From Hsuehochloa calcarea (taxonomy: Eukaryota; Streptophyta; Magnoliopsida; Poales; Poaceae): 64,000 nt of DNA. This document shows positions 32,171 through 44,093 of the stretch, in pieces; position 1 is the stretch's first letter; each line of letters opens with the position of its first letter. The stretch spans positions 34,711,232-34,775,231 of the forward strand of contig CM070599.1 of the NCBI GenBank assembly GCA_036346395.1, read 5' to 3'. Position numbers and translations under genes: made by a program. The notes under the pieces are model-generated. The model saw nothing but the letters and a program-made list of their open reading frames with translations, was not told the origin of the DNA and ran no database searches.

Positions 32171-34874
32171 GCCACTTGCATTAAATCATGTTTGGAACAC
32201 AAGAATTTCTCCATATTCCTATGGGAATTAAATTATTTTCTACAAAATTCATACGAAATTTTTACGTACCAAATAGGCCCCCTATTTTGTCACGTTAGTT
32301 TTATGGCTTTAATTCGATGCTTTGTTTGTTGGTTATTTTCTTAAAGTAATGTCACATTTTAATCATGCTATACCTTAGTTGATTTGTTACAGTAGAGATG
32401 GCTGGTTCAAGTTCTAAACCTAACTCGTCGGCCTCGGCGAATCAAGGGGAGTTCCTTCATATCCCGCCAAACACGATAGACTCAGCTTGGGAGCACATCC
32501 GTCTTACTAAGAACTGTACCCAATTAGTGAAGTGCATGTTGTGCAACAAATATTAGAGTGCAGGTATCTCTCGTACGAAGAAGCATCTAGCAGGCATAAA
32601 AAGTGACATCCAACCTTATAATGCAACCACACCCGATAAAGAAGCAATTTTGACATCAGCAAAACGTACAAAAAGGTTGTCGCATAGAGCATCGTACAGT
32701 CGTGGTTCCAAATCTGTACTACCAACAATTGATGAAAGTGAGAGTGACAAGGAATTGGTTGCCTCTGAAGAGGATTTCCTTATTTCCGATGAGCCTGAGA
32801 CTGAAGTTCTCTTGGTTGCGGATCATTTTGTATACTTAAATTGAAACTTAGTTCTTTTGGTCGTCGTCTCATCAGTATGTTAAGTTAGTCTAATCTATGC
32901 GACAATGCTCGCTTTTAATGAAGTTATCATGTACAATTGAAGGGTGGTATAAGTTTCTTTGATAATATTGACAATATAATGTGTTCAAATATCTCTGAAA
33001 CTAGCGGTATCATCTAATATACACATTAGTGCGAATGCCAAATTGTCCGCATAATTCCTATTAATCATCCGTATTTTGACTAATCGCTTAGTGGTACCCT
33101 GTCCTTCGAATACCGTATTCCGTTATTTACATCACCGGTTGTAGTGCTTCCACCTCAATTAAATCCAGGCCAATGCCACTCGACATTATGTTTGGTATGG
33201 CTCCAACTTCCAGCTTCGTAGTTGGAGTGGGTGAATCTGTGCCAAATGGGGTTACTTCACAAATTTTTTGTAGTTGGAGCAACCGAGAGTGGAGTAGCCT
33301 GTAGTGCAATTTTCAAGAGCGGATGGAACCTTACTCCAAGTGGATAGCTGTGGACCAACAAATTGAAATACAAATAGAAGTTGAAGAAAATTACCCACCT
33401 TATGCCACTGGACTACACCCATTCGCACCTGGCACCTCCTTCCCAGATCCCCTCCCCTCACACGCGGTTTCTCGATCCCCAAACCTGTCCCACAGAAAAC
33501 CCTAGTGAGGAGAGGAGAGGCGGAGGCGGCCAGGGCGACGGCTCCCTCTACAAAATCCCAAGCCCGAGCGCATGCAGCCTCAGCTTCTCCCTCCCCGGCG
33601 CACGCGGCCTCGACTTCCTCTTCTTCCTCGGCCTCGGCGTTTCCCGACCACACAACTTGAAGGTGAGTCACCGACTCCAATGAAACAGGCGAGAAGTCAT
33701 GACGCAGCTGACCACCGCCTAATGGATTGTGTTGGCTTCGCGCGATTGAGCCGGCGGTAAGGGGTAGGAAGGGCACCGCACGCCATGGCAGGTTTGTCGC
33801 CCCTAAAACCATTTGTTTATTAATTGACTCGATCCAGCCATCAGGGGGAAGAGAGGAATCGATCAATTTGTGTGCGATTTTGGTTTGCGCGGTTGGTTTT
33901 TGACCAGGTTTTTTTTGCTCTTTGCATGGGAAAGATGGATCTTTGGGGGAAGTCAGCTTTGTTTCGTGGTTAGGCTGGAAATTTCTTGGGTGTAAGTGTG
34001 TCCGATTGATCAGGTGTCAACGACGCTGCTGCAGATCGGATCGCGACTCTTCGTCACATGGGGGATCTTGTGGAGCTTCCCTAAGGTGCCATCCCCATTC
34101 CCATTTCACTGCTCTTTTTTATGCAATGCTGCTCTTCTCTATGTTAATCTTCCTCCCTTTTGTTGGCTTGCAGACCAGAGCACACATCATTCTAAGCTCC
34201 CCGTCATCAGCTGGTCCATCACCGAGGTATGAATTTCGCATCATGGCACAATTCATGTACACTGTATGTAGCATATCCATTGCTAGATAGTAGATAGCAC
34301 CACACCACTCGTAAGATGGGAATTACAGTTCTTCAACCTTTCTGTAATACCAAGTTGCGAGGTGCCAAGCATGTGTTACTACATTGTGAACGACTAATTG
34401 AAATTGTGTTACTAGAAAGATACATGCATGAATGATTCTGACAAAAAAAATGGAAACATGATGATTTTGGCATATTGGTTTTGCTAAACCAAGTTGGATT
34501 TCATGGTACTTCTAACAACAAATTAATATAAAATTGTCACAGTCTAATTTACTGAACTATTACACGAGTGAAGATAGCATCAAGGTGCTAAGTCAAGTGA
34601 GAGGCACTAATATTTGTGCATTGCTGCAGTATATATTCAACCACGCCTTCAAATTTTTTTATGACTAATATGCTTTTCCTAGAAGTACTTGGATTGCCTT
34701 AGCTGATATGGGAACTACCTAGTTGCAAATGATAGGTAGAAGGCGATTGCCGATTAGCATCTTGATACTCTTGTGTAACAGAACATTAGAAATCATGCTT
34801 TATACTAGTTACCAGTAGAAAAATTTCACTTTTAAAGCAGAGGGAGGGTGACAAAGAAAGTATGCTACATATGA
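32171..34874 (+). repeat. Tandem duplication, unit 2 (2.7 kb)
   Basis: Second copy of 29468-32162 in the same orientation, with the same order of contents. The flank after 34874 is unique and continues with the next PAS2 exons, so this is the copy still joined to the original gene. Confidence 0.92.
32398..32844 (+). pseudogene. BED zinc-finger fragment, unit 2
   Basis: Duplicate of 29695-30120 with the same in-frame TAG after CNKY. Later codons differ slightly (EEDFLISDEPETEV rather than EDDFLISDEPKTEV). Confidence 0.65.
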
Positions 34875-35276
34875 AATTGTATAGGTTGCCAAGTCATGTC
34901 ATATGGTCCTTGCTTGTTAAAATGCGCTGCCTCAGACAAACAAACAAATGGTACATTCTGCACCATTAAGACACCTATCTAGTTACTGAAGTGGGTGTTA
35001 CAATGCAGATTTTTAGATATTCTTTCTTCGGTACAAAAGAGCTTTTTGGTTCTGCTCCCTCATGGCTTCTATGGCTCAGGTGAGACAAAGCAACCAAGCT
35101 TAACATTGCATAAGATTGTAGTTTGAAGTTAAAGCAGCATCAATCATATAACAAAATTGGATGTTTACATTGAATCAAACCTGAATATGTGCAGGTATAG
35201 CTCTTTTCTAGTCATGTACCCAACTAGCATCGGTAGCGAGGTTGTCTTGATATACATTGCATTGCCATTCATTAAG
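34014..35276 (+). pseudogene. PAS2: PAS2-like 3-hydroxyacyl-CoA dehydratase pseudogene
   Basis: Four exons are recognisable: A2 34014-34085, B2 34174-34226, C 35009-35079 and D 35195-35276. C encodes FRYSFFGTKELFGSAPSWLL; D encodes YSSFLVMYPTSIGSE then VVLIYIALPFIK. The family's catalytic Tyr and Glu (Y..TSIGSE) are kept. Exon B2 carries the same one-base deletion relative to the expected frame as unit 1. The final exon(s), and any exons encoding the N-terminal membrane spans, are not convincingly present; a weak match may lie at 35546-35600. A solo LTR begins 430 bp downstream. I call it a pseudogene, inactive before the duplication. A working paralogue presumably exists elsewhere. Confidence 0.82.
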
Positions 35277-35707
35277 GTATTTTCTTTTCGAGGAAGTTCG
35301 TTAAGATAATTGATCGGTACATTTGCGCGGGATGTGTTGTTAGCTATAAACTGAATGTTGCTAATATACTTGTGCACTCGACAATGGTAGGCGTCCAAAA
35401 AATATGTTCCAGGTATCTTCCTTGCCCTCAATATTTCCATTTCATTCATTTGTATTGTGCCAAGCATCGAGTGCAGTTGACCATCATTTTGGTTGTTAGA
35501 TTTAGAGGGAACCATGTATATCTCAGATGTTTGCTTTGTGGATAAATTTTGCAAGGCACATTACCGTGATGAGGAATGGTACCATTTCAGTCTTACAAAT
35601 GTAAAGTAATGGTCAGTATTGGTTCTTACTCCTTTCATGGACCTAGTGAGTTCTTGTTGTAGGGGTTGAGTATAATAGAGTAAAACCAAACTCAAGGTCT
35701 TCGCAAA

Positions 35708-37847
35708 TGTAATACCCCAAAAGTAAATCGGCGTACTAGAAGAAGTTTCAGAAGAAGGAGCTAATGGGAGAATCTGAATCGTTTTTTTTCTTGGGGGTTT
35801 TCGTGTTTTTGACCTTTGGACTCTGGGCCTCGGCCAGGGGTGGCCCATGAGGGGCTTGCCAAAGGGGTATCTCTCCCTAAACCCTAAAACCCCTTCCCTT
35901 CCCTTTCCCCTCCCAAGCCGCCACCCTCCTCCCTCTCCAACCGGCCGCCACCCTCGTCCCTGTAGTACAGCAATTTTGTTCGTCGATTTGGGTAAGTTAC
36001 GTATGTTTTTCGATCTTCTCACCTCTTAGAAAGTTGTAGCCCTTGGTCTTAGCTTTCTTTTGGCACCAAGATCATCGATTTGGAGTTACTGGTTTAGGAG
36101 ATATGGAAGTTTTACCGAGGCTGCCCGGGAGGCGGCGTGATTTAGCGATTTTCTTGTCGGGCCATTATGATTTACTTAGAGGCCGAATCGGTATTTTCGT
36201 CTTCTAGAGTTTTGTTCTGATGTCGTTATCTTTCTTTTGTAATTGAGATCACTTGATTCCACCTTACGGTTTAGGAGATATGAATTTTTAATCGCGTATT
36301 GTCACATGCACGAGAATTTGGAACCTGTCGGTTTGCCTCGGTTTGATCTAGTTAGAGTCGATTCGGACCTTCCACCCAACTAGGTTTTGTAGCCCTTGAA
36401 ATTATCTTTCCGAGTTGATAAAGATCATATCAATTGGATCTGTAGAGGAAAGTTATGCCATGTTCTTTTCTTTGTTACAAATGCAGGCAGATATCATTAG
36501 TGTTTTCAATCGTTGTTTAGGCCACTTTGTTTTGGCGAATCAAAGGATTCCACCAACTGAGTTTCATAGCTCATTACGTTAAAAGTATTTGAGCCTTTGG
36601 TTTCAAGTCATTCGGAGTTATAGATATTTAATTACGATTTTTCTCGTCTTCACGATCGAATGGCGATATTGGTGATTAGTTAATTCGTCATTTTGAGTTT
36701 TTGGTTATGTTGATTAGATAGAGGGTTATGGTAAAATGCTTGTACCACGTCATAACTTATTATTCTTATTTGAATAAATATTTGTGTAGGCGGTGGGGCG
36801 GGAGTGGAGAAATTCGTCGTTGCCTCCTAACTCGTCCTGGTGCGGAAGGCAAGTATATGGTAGAGTGGTGAACAATGGGTTGTTCACCATGATCATTGAT
36901 ATTACTTATCATGCTATTTATTATGCTTTCGTTGACTTATTCTTATACATGATATTGATGACCTTGAGTGAATGAGATTATGATAATGAGATAATGAGTA
37001 GATATTGAGTTAATGAGATGGACTATGTTGATGAATAAATAAAGATGTCGCATCATTTACATTCATCATGACATGGGTTGCATGAGCAGTCGGTGAGAAA
37101 GTCATGTAACTATTAGGTGAGGTCGGTGAGAAAGATACATGACTAGTCAGGAGAGCTCTAGATAAAATCCTACTTTGGTGGGGACTTCACGGGAGTGAAG
37201 AATAGAGTGTGTCATCGACGGGTGAACACTCCGCTATACCCCAGATATCGGTGATGAGATGCATATGAGCATGAGCATGTTGGTGCATTCGCATATCTAA
37301 GTAAATTGTTAAATTGTGCAACTTTACCTATATGGAATATGGCTTGTTTGTTTGAGAATGACAATGACATTAACTAAATGGATGATGATGATAACTTTGA
37401 TTTTGGTTAATAAACTATTGTTTATGGCTTTATTATGTATTCTTTGAGTCTTGGACTCATTCTTGCTCTATTGTTGTTTTTAGGTGACCCGATGATGACG
37501 TTTTACTCGGGAAGGGCTAGCGCACTTGGAATCATGCACTTCACCCAATTATTTGATTCATTGGACATGAGAAACTTTTAGAATAACATGAATATTTATA
37601 TCTAGGACATGATGGTATTGAATAACCATAGATACTTGGTTTATGTTAATCTTGGTTTATTATTTTGCTATGCTCCTAGGTCTAATTTATCTATGATTGT
37701 CATAGTGTTATACTTGTGTTAATGCGACCCGTGGATGGGTTTTTAATGTTGTTATGCTTGCTAAAATTTCACAGTGTGTTGATGTATAATAGATGATAAG
37801 AGTAGTTTGGTGGCATTCCAGGCTCAGTGTTGCGCTGGGGTATTACA
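35708..37847 (+). mobile_element. 2.14-kb solo LTR with TSD
   Basis: It begins TGTAATACCCC and ends GGGGTATTACA, an 11-bp perfect inverted pair. It is flanked by 5-bp duplications GCAAA (35703-35707, 37848-37852). No internal domain, primer site or second LTR is present. The orientation is a guess from CCCTAAACCCTAAAACCCC-type leader sequence near its left end. Confidence 0.85.
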
Positions 37848-37852
37848 GCAAA

Positions 37853-38900
37853 TCATTATAGTTCTAGAGAATCCTTTATGTTTTGTCTATACAGGTTTAT
37901 GCAAAAGGAGATAGATCAATGTCAACGTACGAGAATTGTAGAAGCTGAATTGGGCGAGCTGCCCTTGGATGTTTTATTCTTTTCATTGTTGTCGTTTAAT
38001 GTAGTGGTTTTCGAACTTGGAATTGTAGCTTTGATTAATAAAAATGAGGAGAATTGTGAACAACATCTCCTGCCTCCTTGCATCTCTTATGTACTTTTGT
38101 TATGATACTCATTGATTTTTTTGAGAAGATACTCATTGAATTATAACCTTTGTTATGAACTTTGTATGTTTATGTATGTTGTATTTAATTTTGTTCAAGT
38201 AAATTTTTTGAATGTAGGCGAAAAAGATGGCACTACAGGGCATAACATGGCCAATTTTTTTTTAAAAAATAAAAGCACGCAATATGACATAAATTAACTT
38301 ATTAAATTGTTATAAGTTAAGCAATAAAAAGGGTTACAAGTTACAAAACAAGGGTAGTGCAGTCTTTTTACAATAATTTTTCTCGATTTCTGGAGCTAGA
38401 GCTAATTTTCTAATCAAATACCAACTCAGACTGCTTCGATTTCTCATAGGAGTGGATCCAAGAGTGAAGCTGGAGTTGGAGCTACAAAAACTTAGAGCAG
38501 AGCCATACCAAACAGACCCTAAGGATCATCTGCATTTTTATCCAAACAAATAACCACCATAGTTTCCATTTGCTAATTTTTTGGAACAAAGACTCGTATG
38601 TACCAAAGAGCCAAGACATAGAAGCAGCTAATGTTGTCTTTTTGGACTCTGGGACTTCAAGTGTGATGGAAATTTCAACTAAGGAGCAAAAGGAGATCAT
38701 GAAACTAGAGAGATTGGGAGATGATTTGGTAGAGACAAACACTAATGTTGGAGAAGGGCGGCTGCACGGGAAGTCAAAGGTTCGGCTCTGCACTAGATCC
38801 TAGAAGCAAGCAACGAGATGTTGCTTAAGTATACGAGGCATCTAACTTGGGATGCTATTGGACTAGTTGTAACCACATGCTAATAGGCTGAATTTGGTCA
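37853..38900. other. AT-rich spacer with MITE remnant
   Basis: No gene supported. 38370-38512 ends in GAGCCATACCAAACAGACCC, the inverted form of the TGTTTGGTATGGCTC end at about 30495 and 33195, so it is one end of a MITE-like element whose other end is missing. A short ORF at 38570-38803 has no recognisable content. Confidence 0.4.
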
Positions 38901-39798
38901 ATTAAACGGATTATGCAGGCGATTATTTGGAAACAACCAACTAATCAGACAATGCGGCTGATTTGGTGTTCGCAAATGTTAAATTGCTCCAATCAAACAT
39001 TTTTTATTCCTTCCCAGCCCATCTTCCCGCGCCAGCCCGGGCCGCGCGCTGTGCCTTTGTCCCTCTGCCAGGTGGGCCCCACCCATCAGGTGGTCGTGGT
39101 CGCCCTTCCCGTTGTCTTCCTTGCGCCGCGTCTCAACCGCGTTCGCCATGGCCGCGCTTCGAAGCTCCGTCCAACAACGGAATCTCCAACAAGAAAAATA
39201 TAACGTCGACCTTATCCTTTTAATCATCGTACGTTCCTGCACCCGAATCCAACCGAATCGTATCTCGTATCCCCTTCAAACTCGGAATCTACATCGTGAC
39301 CGAAACGAACTCGATTTGGGGATTTCCAAATCTGGTACGCCTGAGGCCTATAAATAGGACCCCTGGGTTCGCCTTCTCGCCCTGATCCCGAAACGCATGC
39401 TACCGCACCCCTCAAGCTCTAGCGTCGCCTCAATGGAAGTTTTAGGGTTTTCACTGCCGCCGCTCATTTTCTTCAGATTATGCTGTCGTCTTCATCGCCT
39501 CATCGTCGCCGACCATGCCGTCATCTTGCCGTCATCAGAGCTATCTCCAGCACCTCTTCATGACCACGCGACATCACTGGTGTTCGTCTTCGACAACAGC
39601 CGCACCTGCTCCGCCGCTTCGTCACCAATTCTAGCCAACTCCGACGACCTTCCATGCCAATACCAGTACCGGTATGTGTGCAATATCCTATTCTACCCAG
39701 CGCGTGCATCCGCTGTTGGCGAAGCGCTGTTATTCGGTGTTGCCGGTTTAACCCAAACCTCACCGTTGTCTTGTCGACGTGTCATGCCACCTCATCGG

Positions 39799-39890
39799 CC
39801 ACATCAACCCATGAGCACAAATGTTGTGCCACATCTTCTCGTGAGCACAAATGTTGTGCCACATCTACTCGTGGGCACACTTGTCTGCTA
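39799..39890. repeat. Short tandem repeat, ~30-bp unit
   Basis: Two full and one partial copies of a ~30-bp unit containing GAGCACAAATGTTGTGCCAC. It lies within the LTR. Confidence 0.6.
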
Positions 39891-40075
39891 CCTCACCTGC
39901 TACATATACTCGTACTGCCCACGTGTCTGCTCGGTTGGCCGCATTAGCGCTTGAGTGTGTCGTTCGAACCCTAACCTAGATCCGATCTGGTGTAAACCCA
40001 GTCCACCATACACCGTGTCTATGCCATGTGGAGTCCACCAGCCAGATCACTGTTTTATGAACCCATGAATCGTAG

Positions 40076-40195
40076 GACCTTCTACAACCAGATAGTCGTA
40101 ACCTTCTACGACCGGGTAGTCGTAACTTTCCACGACTAAGTAGTCGTAGCCTTCTACGACCATGCGGTCTAAACCCTCCGATCATGTGGTCGAAA
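40076..40195. repeat. Tandem repeat, 24-bp unit
   Basis: Four to five copies of a 24-bp unit of the type CCTTCTACGACCGGGTAGTC, with variants, then fading into related sequence. Located in the LTR about 730 bp after its TATA box. Confidence 0.75.
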
Positions 40196-42087
40196 CTCCT
40201 TCCGAGTACGCATATAGAAAGCGATGTACAATGCTTAATGAATAGTGTTCAATGTACAATGCTCGAGGTACAACTCTCGATAAATAGTACTCGAATCCCT
40301 TTTTGAGTATTTTCTTTAGATTTAGAACTTTCAGAAGCCATACCTTCTTCATCCGAACTCCGTTTGAGCCCATTCAAATTCCTAAAATCATCTAAATTCG
40401 GGATCCATCTTTATGAGATTTGTATTTAATTTTTGGAGTTAGTTTTCCTCTCTGTTTTTATTTATTTATTTTCATTTGCGAGTAGACGTTGATACTTTGG
40501 GGAATTTGAAGAAGGAGTTCACCAAGACCAATGTTAGTACCAGTATTTATTTCAAGGCAAATTATATCTTTAATCATGTTGAGCTTAGTTTTCAAAACTA
40601 CTTTGATTCAAAGTACTATATTCTACTTTAAGTATTTATTTAAATACTTTTGGGTTAGTTATTAATCTTAATTGTTTATATCCACTTTGTCTATTGTATT
40701 ATCATGATCTTTTGTCACCTTAGGTTGGTTCATTATTTAGTTGGTATTACCATAGCACCAACATGGGTTGGTTAGACGAATAGTATTACTTAGCCATGCT
40801 ACGAGTCACACATATCATTTGAGTTGCAATTATAAATTTGACTAAGTGCCTATGGAACTTTGTATAAAATTGTGTGCTATGTGTTATTACTTTGTGTAAA
40901 ACTATGTGCATGGTGGCCGGAAAGGATTTTGACTGAGGCAAGTAGTGGATACTAAGTGATATGGTGGAAATTTGTGAATGGGAATGATAATCTTTGTGGT
41001 ATAGCTAGAAATTTGAAGTCCTGCATTGGTCAATTAAGGACTTAACTTTTGTGCGCCATTGACCTGGTCCTTTCGTACAACCACATACTTGATGGGACAT
41101 GCCTAATTTAGTAAGTTATGGAGTCTTAACATTGACAACTCAGATTGTATGTTAGGAGCTCAGTGATGGGTGGAGGTGTGGACTACTAGGTAGATAACAT
41201 CGCAGGTCGGTTCGCCGCTCCCCTGTCCAACAGTGTGTGTAATACCAAAGCACTATGTATGGGTTGAACGACGGTAAAGCATACCGGGAGTGTCAATGCT
41301 TGACATGAAGTTTCTGAAAAGTTTTATTATGATTAGTGCTAGGTATACTAGTTATATCTTATGGGTAAAGTGTACAACCTCTGCAGAGTATTAAATAATC
41401 TATTTGAATAGCCACGTCTGTGGTCATAGATATGCTCGGGTATTTCACACGAGAGTTAGATTTTCATAAAACATTTGGGAAGGGAGCTGTGTGATATAAG
41501 TCATATGGCTATGTGAAATAATTTGATTAGGCTTTGTGTCTTTGTGAAAACAACTGTTAAACTACTACTATTTACTTGTTTTAAACATGTTTTTCAATCT
41601 ATTATTTGTATTCAATTGCAAATGCTGCTTTATGCAAAATAACTACAGAAGCCATTCCTTTGGAATAAGCCATCATCTATAAATTGCATTCTGTGGTATG
41701 ACTTGCGAGTACGGTTATGTACTCATGCTTGCTATAATCAATCAACAGAAGTGGAGGAGTCTTCGCATGTTTGTGAGGAAGAGTTCTACGAAGGTGCTGA
41801 TCATTAGGTCTTGATCCCAGTTGGTTGCCTGTGGTGAATTGATGAGATTCCACTAAAGTTTATTTGTTCCACTGCTTATTTAATTATTGCTAGCCCTACG
41901 AGGCTTAATAAATGTAAACTTGACCATAAGGTCAAAACCCTTATTTGTTATTCAAATTAATCGTTTATGCTATTATTCGTCTTGTGTGGGTCGATATTCA
42001 TCTATATTGACACTATGTGCACTATCGTGATCTTAAACTAATGTAGAATATACAGATAGTTCAGAATTGTATTTTTGGGTCCCGACA

Positions 42088-43145
42088 CACGACTACAACA
42101 ATGTGATATGAAGGCCCTTCTAGATGTTGGGACTGTTGCAGTTAAGGAAATGGAGAAACAAACATTGTCAAGAGGCTTGCACGCACACACTTACTATTTA
42201 TCATCTACATGTTAGAGGAATGAAAGTTCCTATCCTTGATGAAGTAGCCATCCTTTCCAACTCCAAGTTAACAAAGAAATTAGCAAGGCAAAAACATAGA
42301 GCATTAAAGGAAAGGGACTCCACTTCGAGATGTGTGACCATCGAGAAAGGAACCCTACATGAAAGTGGCATCTCCATTGAAGTCAATACATCTGGTACAA
42401 TTCTGGTCACCACTAATTCCCTGGTTTGTGAATCCTAATTTAAAGGCTTGGTGAGAGGTTTTGTGTTAGAGAACTTCAGGTTGCAAGCAATCCTTGGATG
42501 TGCTAGCAGAACTGTCCCCAAGGTTCTCATGGTGATGTTTTCTTAGCTGGACGACTGCATCATTGATAAAGGGGTGGTCTCTAGTTTAGGTTCATTGTGT
42601 GTGTAGATGACTCTTGCTAGAGATGATTCATATGAAGCCAAGATTATTTGCTGCACTCTAGAAGGGTGGCTGGTTGTTCAGGTTCTTGGAATGGGCTCAA
42701 ATGCTTCAGGTGTGCAGCTCCTTCACCTTCCCATATCAGAGTAGCAGAAGCGTGGTAGTGACTAGTGAGCTTGTGACTGGAATTGATGACATCCAAACAT
42801 CCTGGTGGTCAGTTTATAGGAGGCAACAAGAGAGCAACACTTCCATACTACGGAGTATTGCTATGGCGTACCTGCACAAGAGTAAAAAGCAGCTTTGGGC
42901 TGTTCATATCGATCATAACGGAGTGTTCAAGAATGGCGGGCAAAGTATGATCCTCCAAGAATTTGGTATGGTAAATTATAAGACTTGGGCAAGCTCTGGA
43001 AAATTCCGCAGTAGTGGTGGCTACGTTCAATTCATGTTGGGCATTGAGGTTCTACGTGTGCCGTGGGATCCCGGTGGCGTTGAGTTCACCCTCAAGGCTA
43101 TCACTGTAGCGCTTGGGGGCAAACCGAATTTCAAGGAGGGGGAAA
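42088..43145 (+). pseudogene. Unrecognised degraded coding sequence before the right short LTR
   Basis: ORFs 42124-42438 and 42674-43252 are moderately long but match no family I know. Frames break repeatedly around 42440-42670. A purine tract (AAGGAGGGGGAAA, about 43133-43145) directly precedes the LTR at 43146, which fits a polypurine tract and makes this the 3' internal part of that element. Confidence 0.35.
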
Positions 43146-43350
43146 TGTCATTGGCTCATTCTCTTCTGCAGGCTGCAGGTGTGCTGTTGGACCAATGGGC
43201 TCATTCCAGTTTTCTCGTTCCCCGCCTATGCTTGCTCTTCCTCCTAGTCTGAACTCTGATTCTCCCCCTTCCCAGTCTTGATTTCTCTAATCCCGGTCTT
43301 CAATTGATTTACTCTCTGTATTACCTGTATCTGGATGCTGGAACGTGACA
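43146..43350 (+). mobile_element. Short LTR, right-hand copy
   Basis: About 205 bp, TGTCATTGGC ... GGAACGTGACA, matching the split copy at 24557-27768 with clear divergence. Together they could bound one 18.8-kb composite element, or be separate remnants. Confidence 0.5.
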
Positions 43351-44093
43351 GTTTTGCCACTTATCAATCCTGTGAGTTTAGCATGTAGTTTCGGCCAGGA
43401 CCGCTGTCTCTGCGTTGTTCAACTTCTGGTTTGTGTGAAGCTCACTTGTCTGTTGAAATTTAGACGCTTAACGATCATGTATTCACGTGAATGGCGTGGC
43501 AAGTTCATGAACCGTCGCTTTGTTTCGAGTACAGATGGCATTGAACTTGTTGCTCAATTGTGCTCATGATTGAACTGCCTATACTGGATGCTGTCGTGCC
43601 TATACCGAGTCACTGATGCGTCTAAGTTTTGAGTCGCTGTCTCAGCGATCTGACTTTCAACCAGGCCGGTGCTTTCCATTCCATTCTGTAATCTGCATGC
43701 CGCTTGCTGTTGCTGCACGCCGGCACGGCCTGCACCACCGAGCCGAGCCGAACGACAACGAGCACGAACACCACAAACCGGGCACGGTTCTTTCCTAAAT
43801 AAACTTTCCTCCAAAACCCTGCGGAGCTCGTGCACGCAACGCAAACGAACGCAGCAATCAGGCAATGGCACTCACGCGACCCGACCCGAAGCCTTTTTCT
43901 CTCGTCCGGCTCGACCGAGGCCGCCCACTTGCCACCTACACTCCAGTGCTCTCGCCCGCCGCGGCGCCGCCCTCCTCCGTGCCGCGCCCCCACCCGTGGT
44001 GCGGTGCTCCACGCGCCACGGGAGCTCCGCCTTCTCGCCCTCGTGGGTGGGATTATGGGCCACCTGCTCCTGCCTCGCTGCCTCATCCCCGCC
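43351..44093 (+). promoter_or_regulatory. Upstream region of the NADP-IDH gene
   Basis: Host sequence becoming strongly GC-rich after 43700. A TATA-like CTAAATAAAC lies at about 43796, roughly 300 bp before the chosen ATG. An in-frame upstream ATG at 44055 would add 13 residues (MGHLLLPRCLIPA). Confidence 0.4.

Larger units (their letters stand above)
38960..42087 (+). mobile_element. Long LTR related to the 24659-27697 family (left end unclear)
   Basis: It ends TTTTTGGGTCCCGACA at 42087. Its 3' part parallels the other long LTRs: GTACAACCTCTGCAGAG (41370s), then GCCCTACGAGGCTTAATAAA and CTTGACCATAAGGTC (about 41890-41930), which match the inverted 24659 element. A TATA box (CTATAAATA, about 39348) followed by a leader-like stretch looks like the LTR promoter. 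The left edge and target duplication were not found; 38960 is approximate. Long ORFs at 39397-39954 are probably spurious. Confidence 0.6.

Noticed and set aside
35165..35554. 129-codon minus-strand ORF
   Set aside because: Covers PAS2 exon D in antisense; the sense reading has clear family residues and splice sites.
39397..39954. 185-codon plus-strand ORF after a TATA box
   Set aside because: Lies in an LTR leader and includes tandem repeats; no recognisable protein features.
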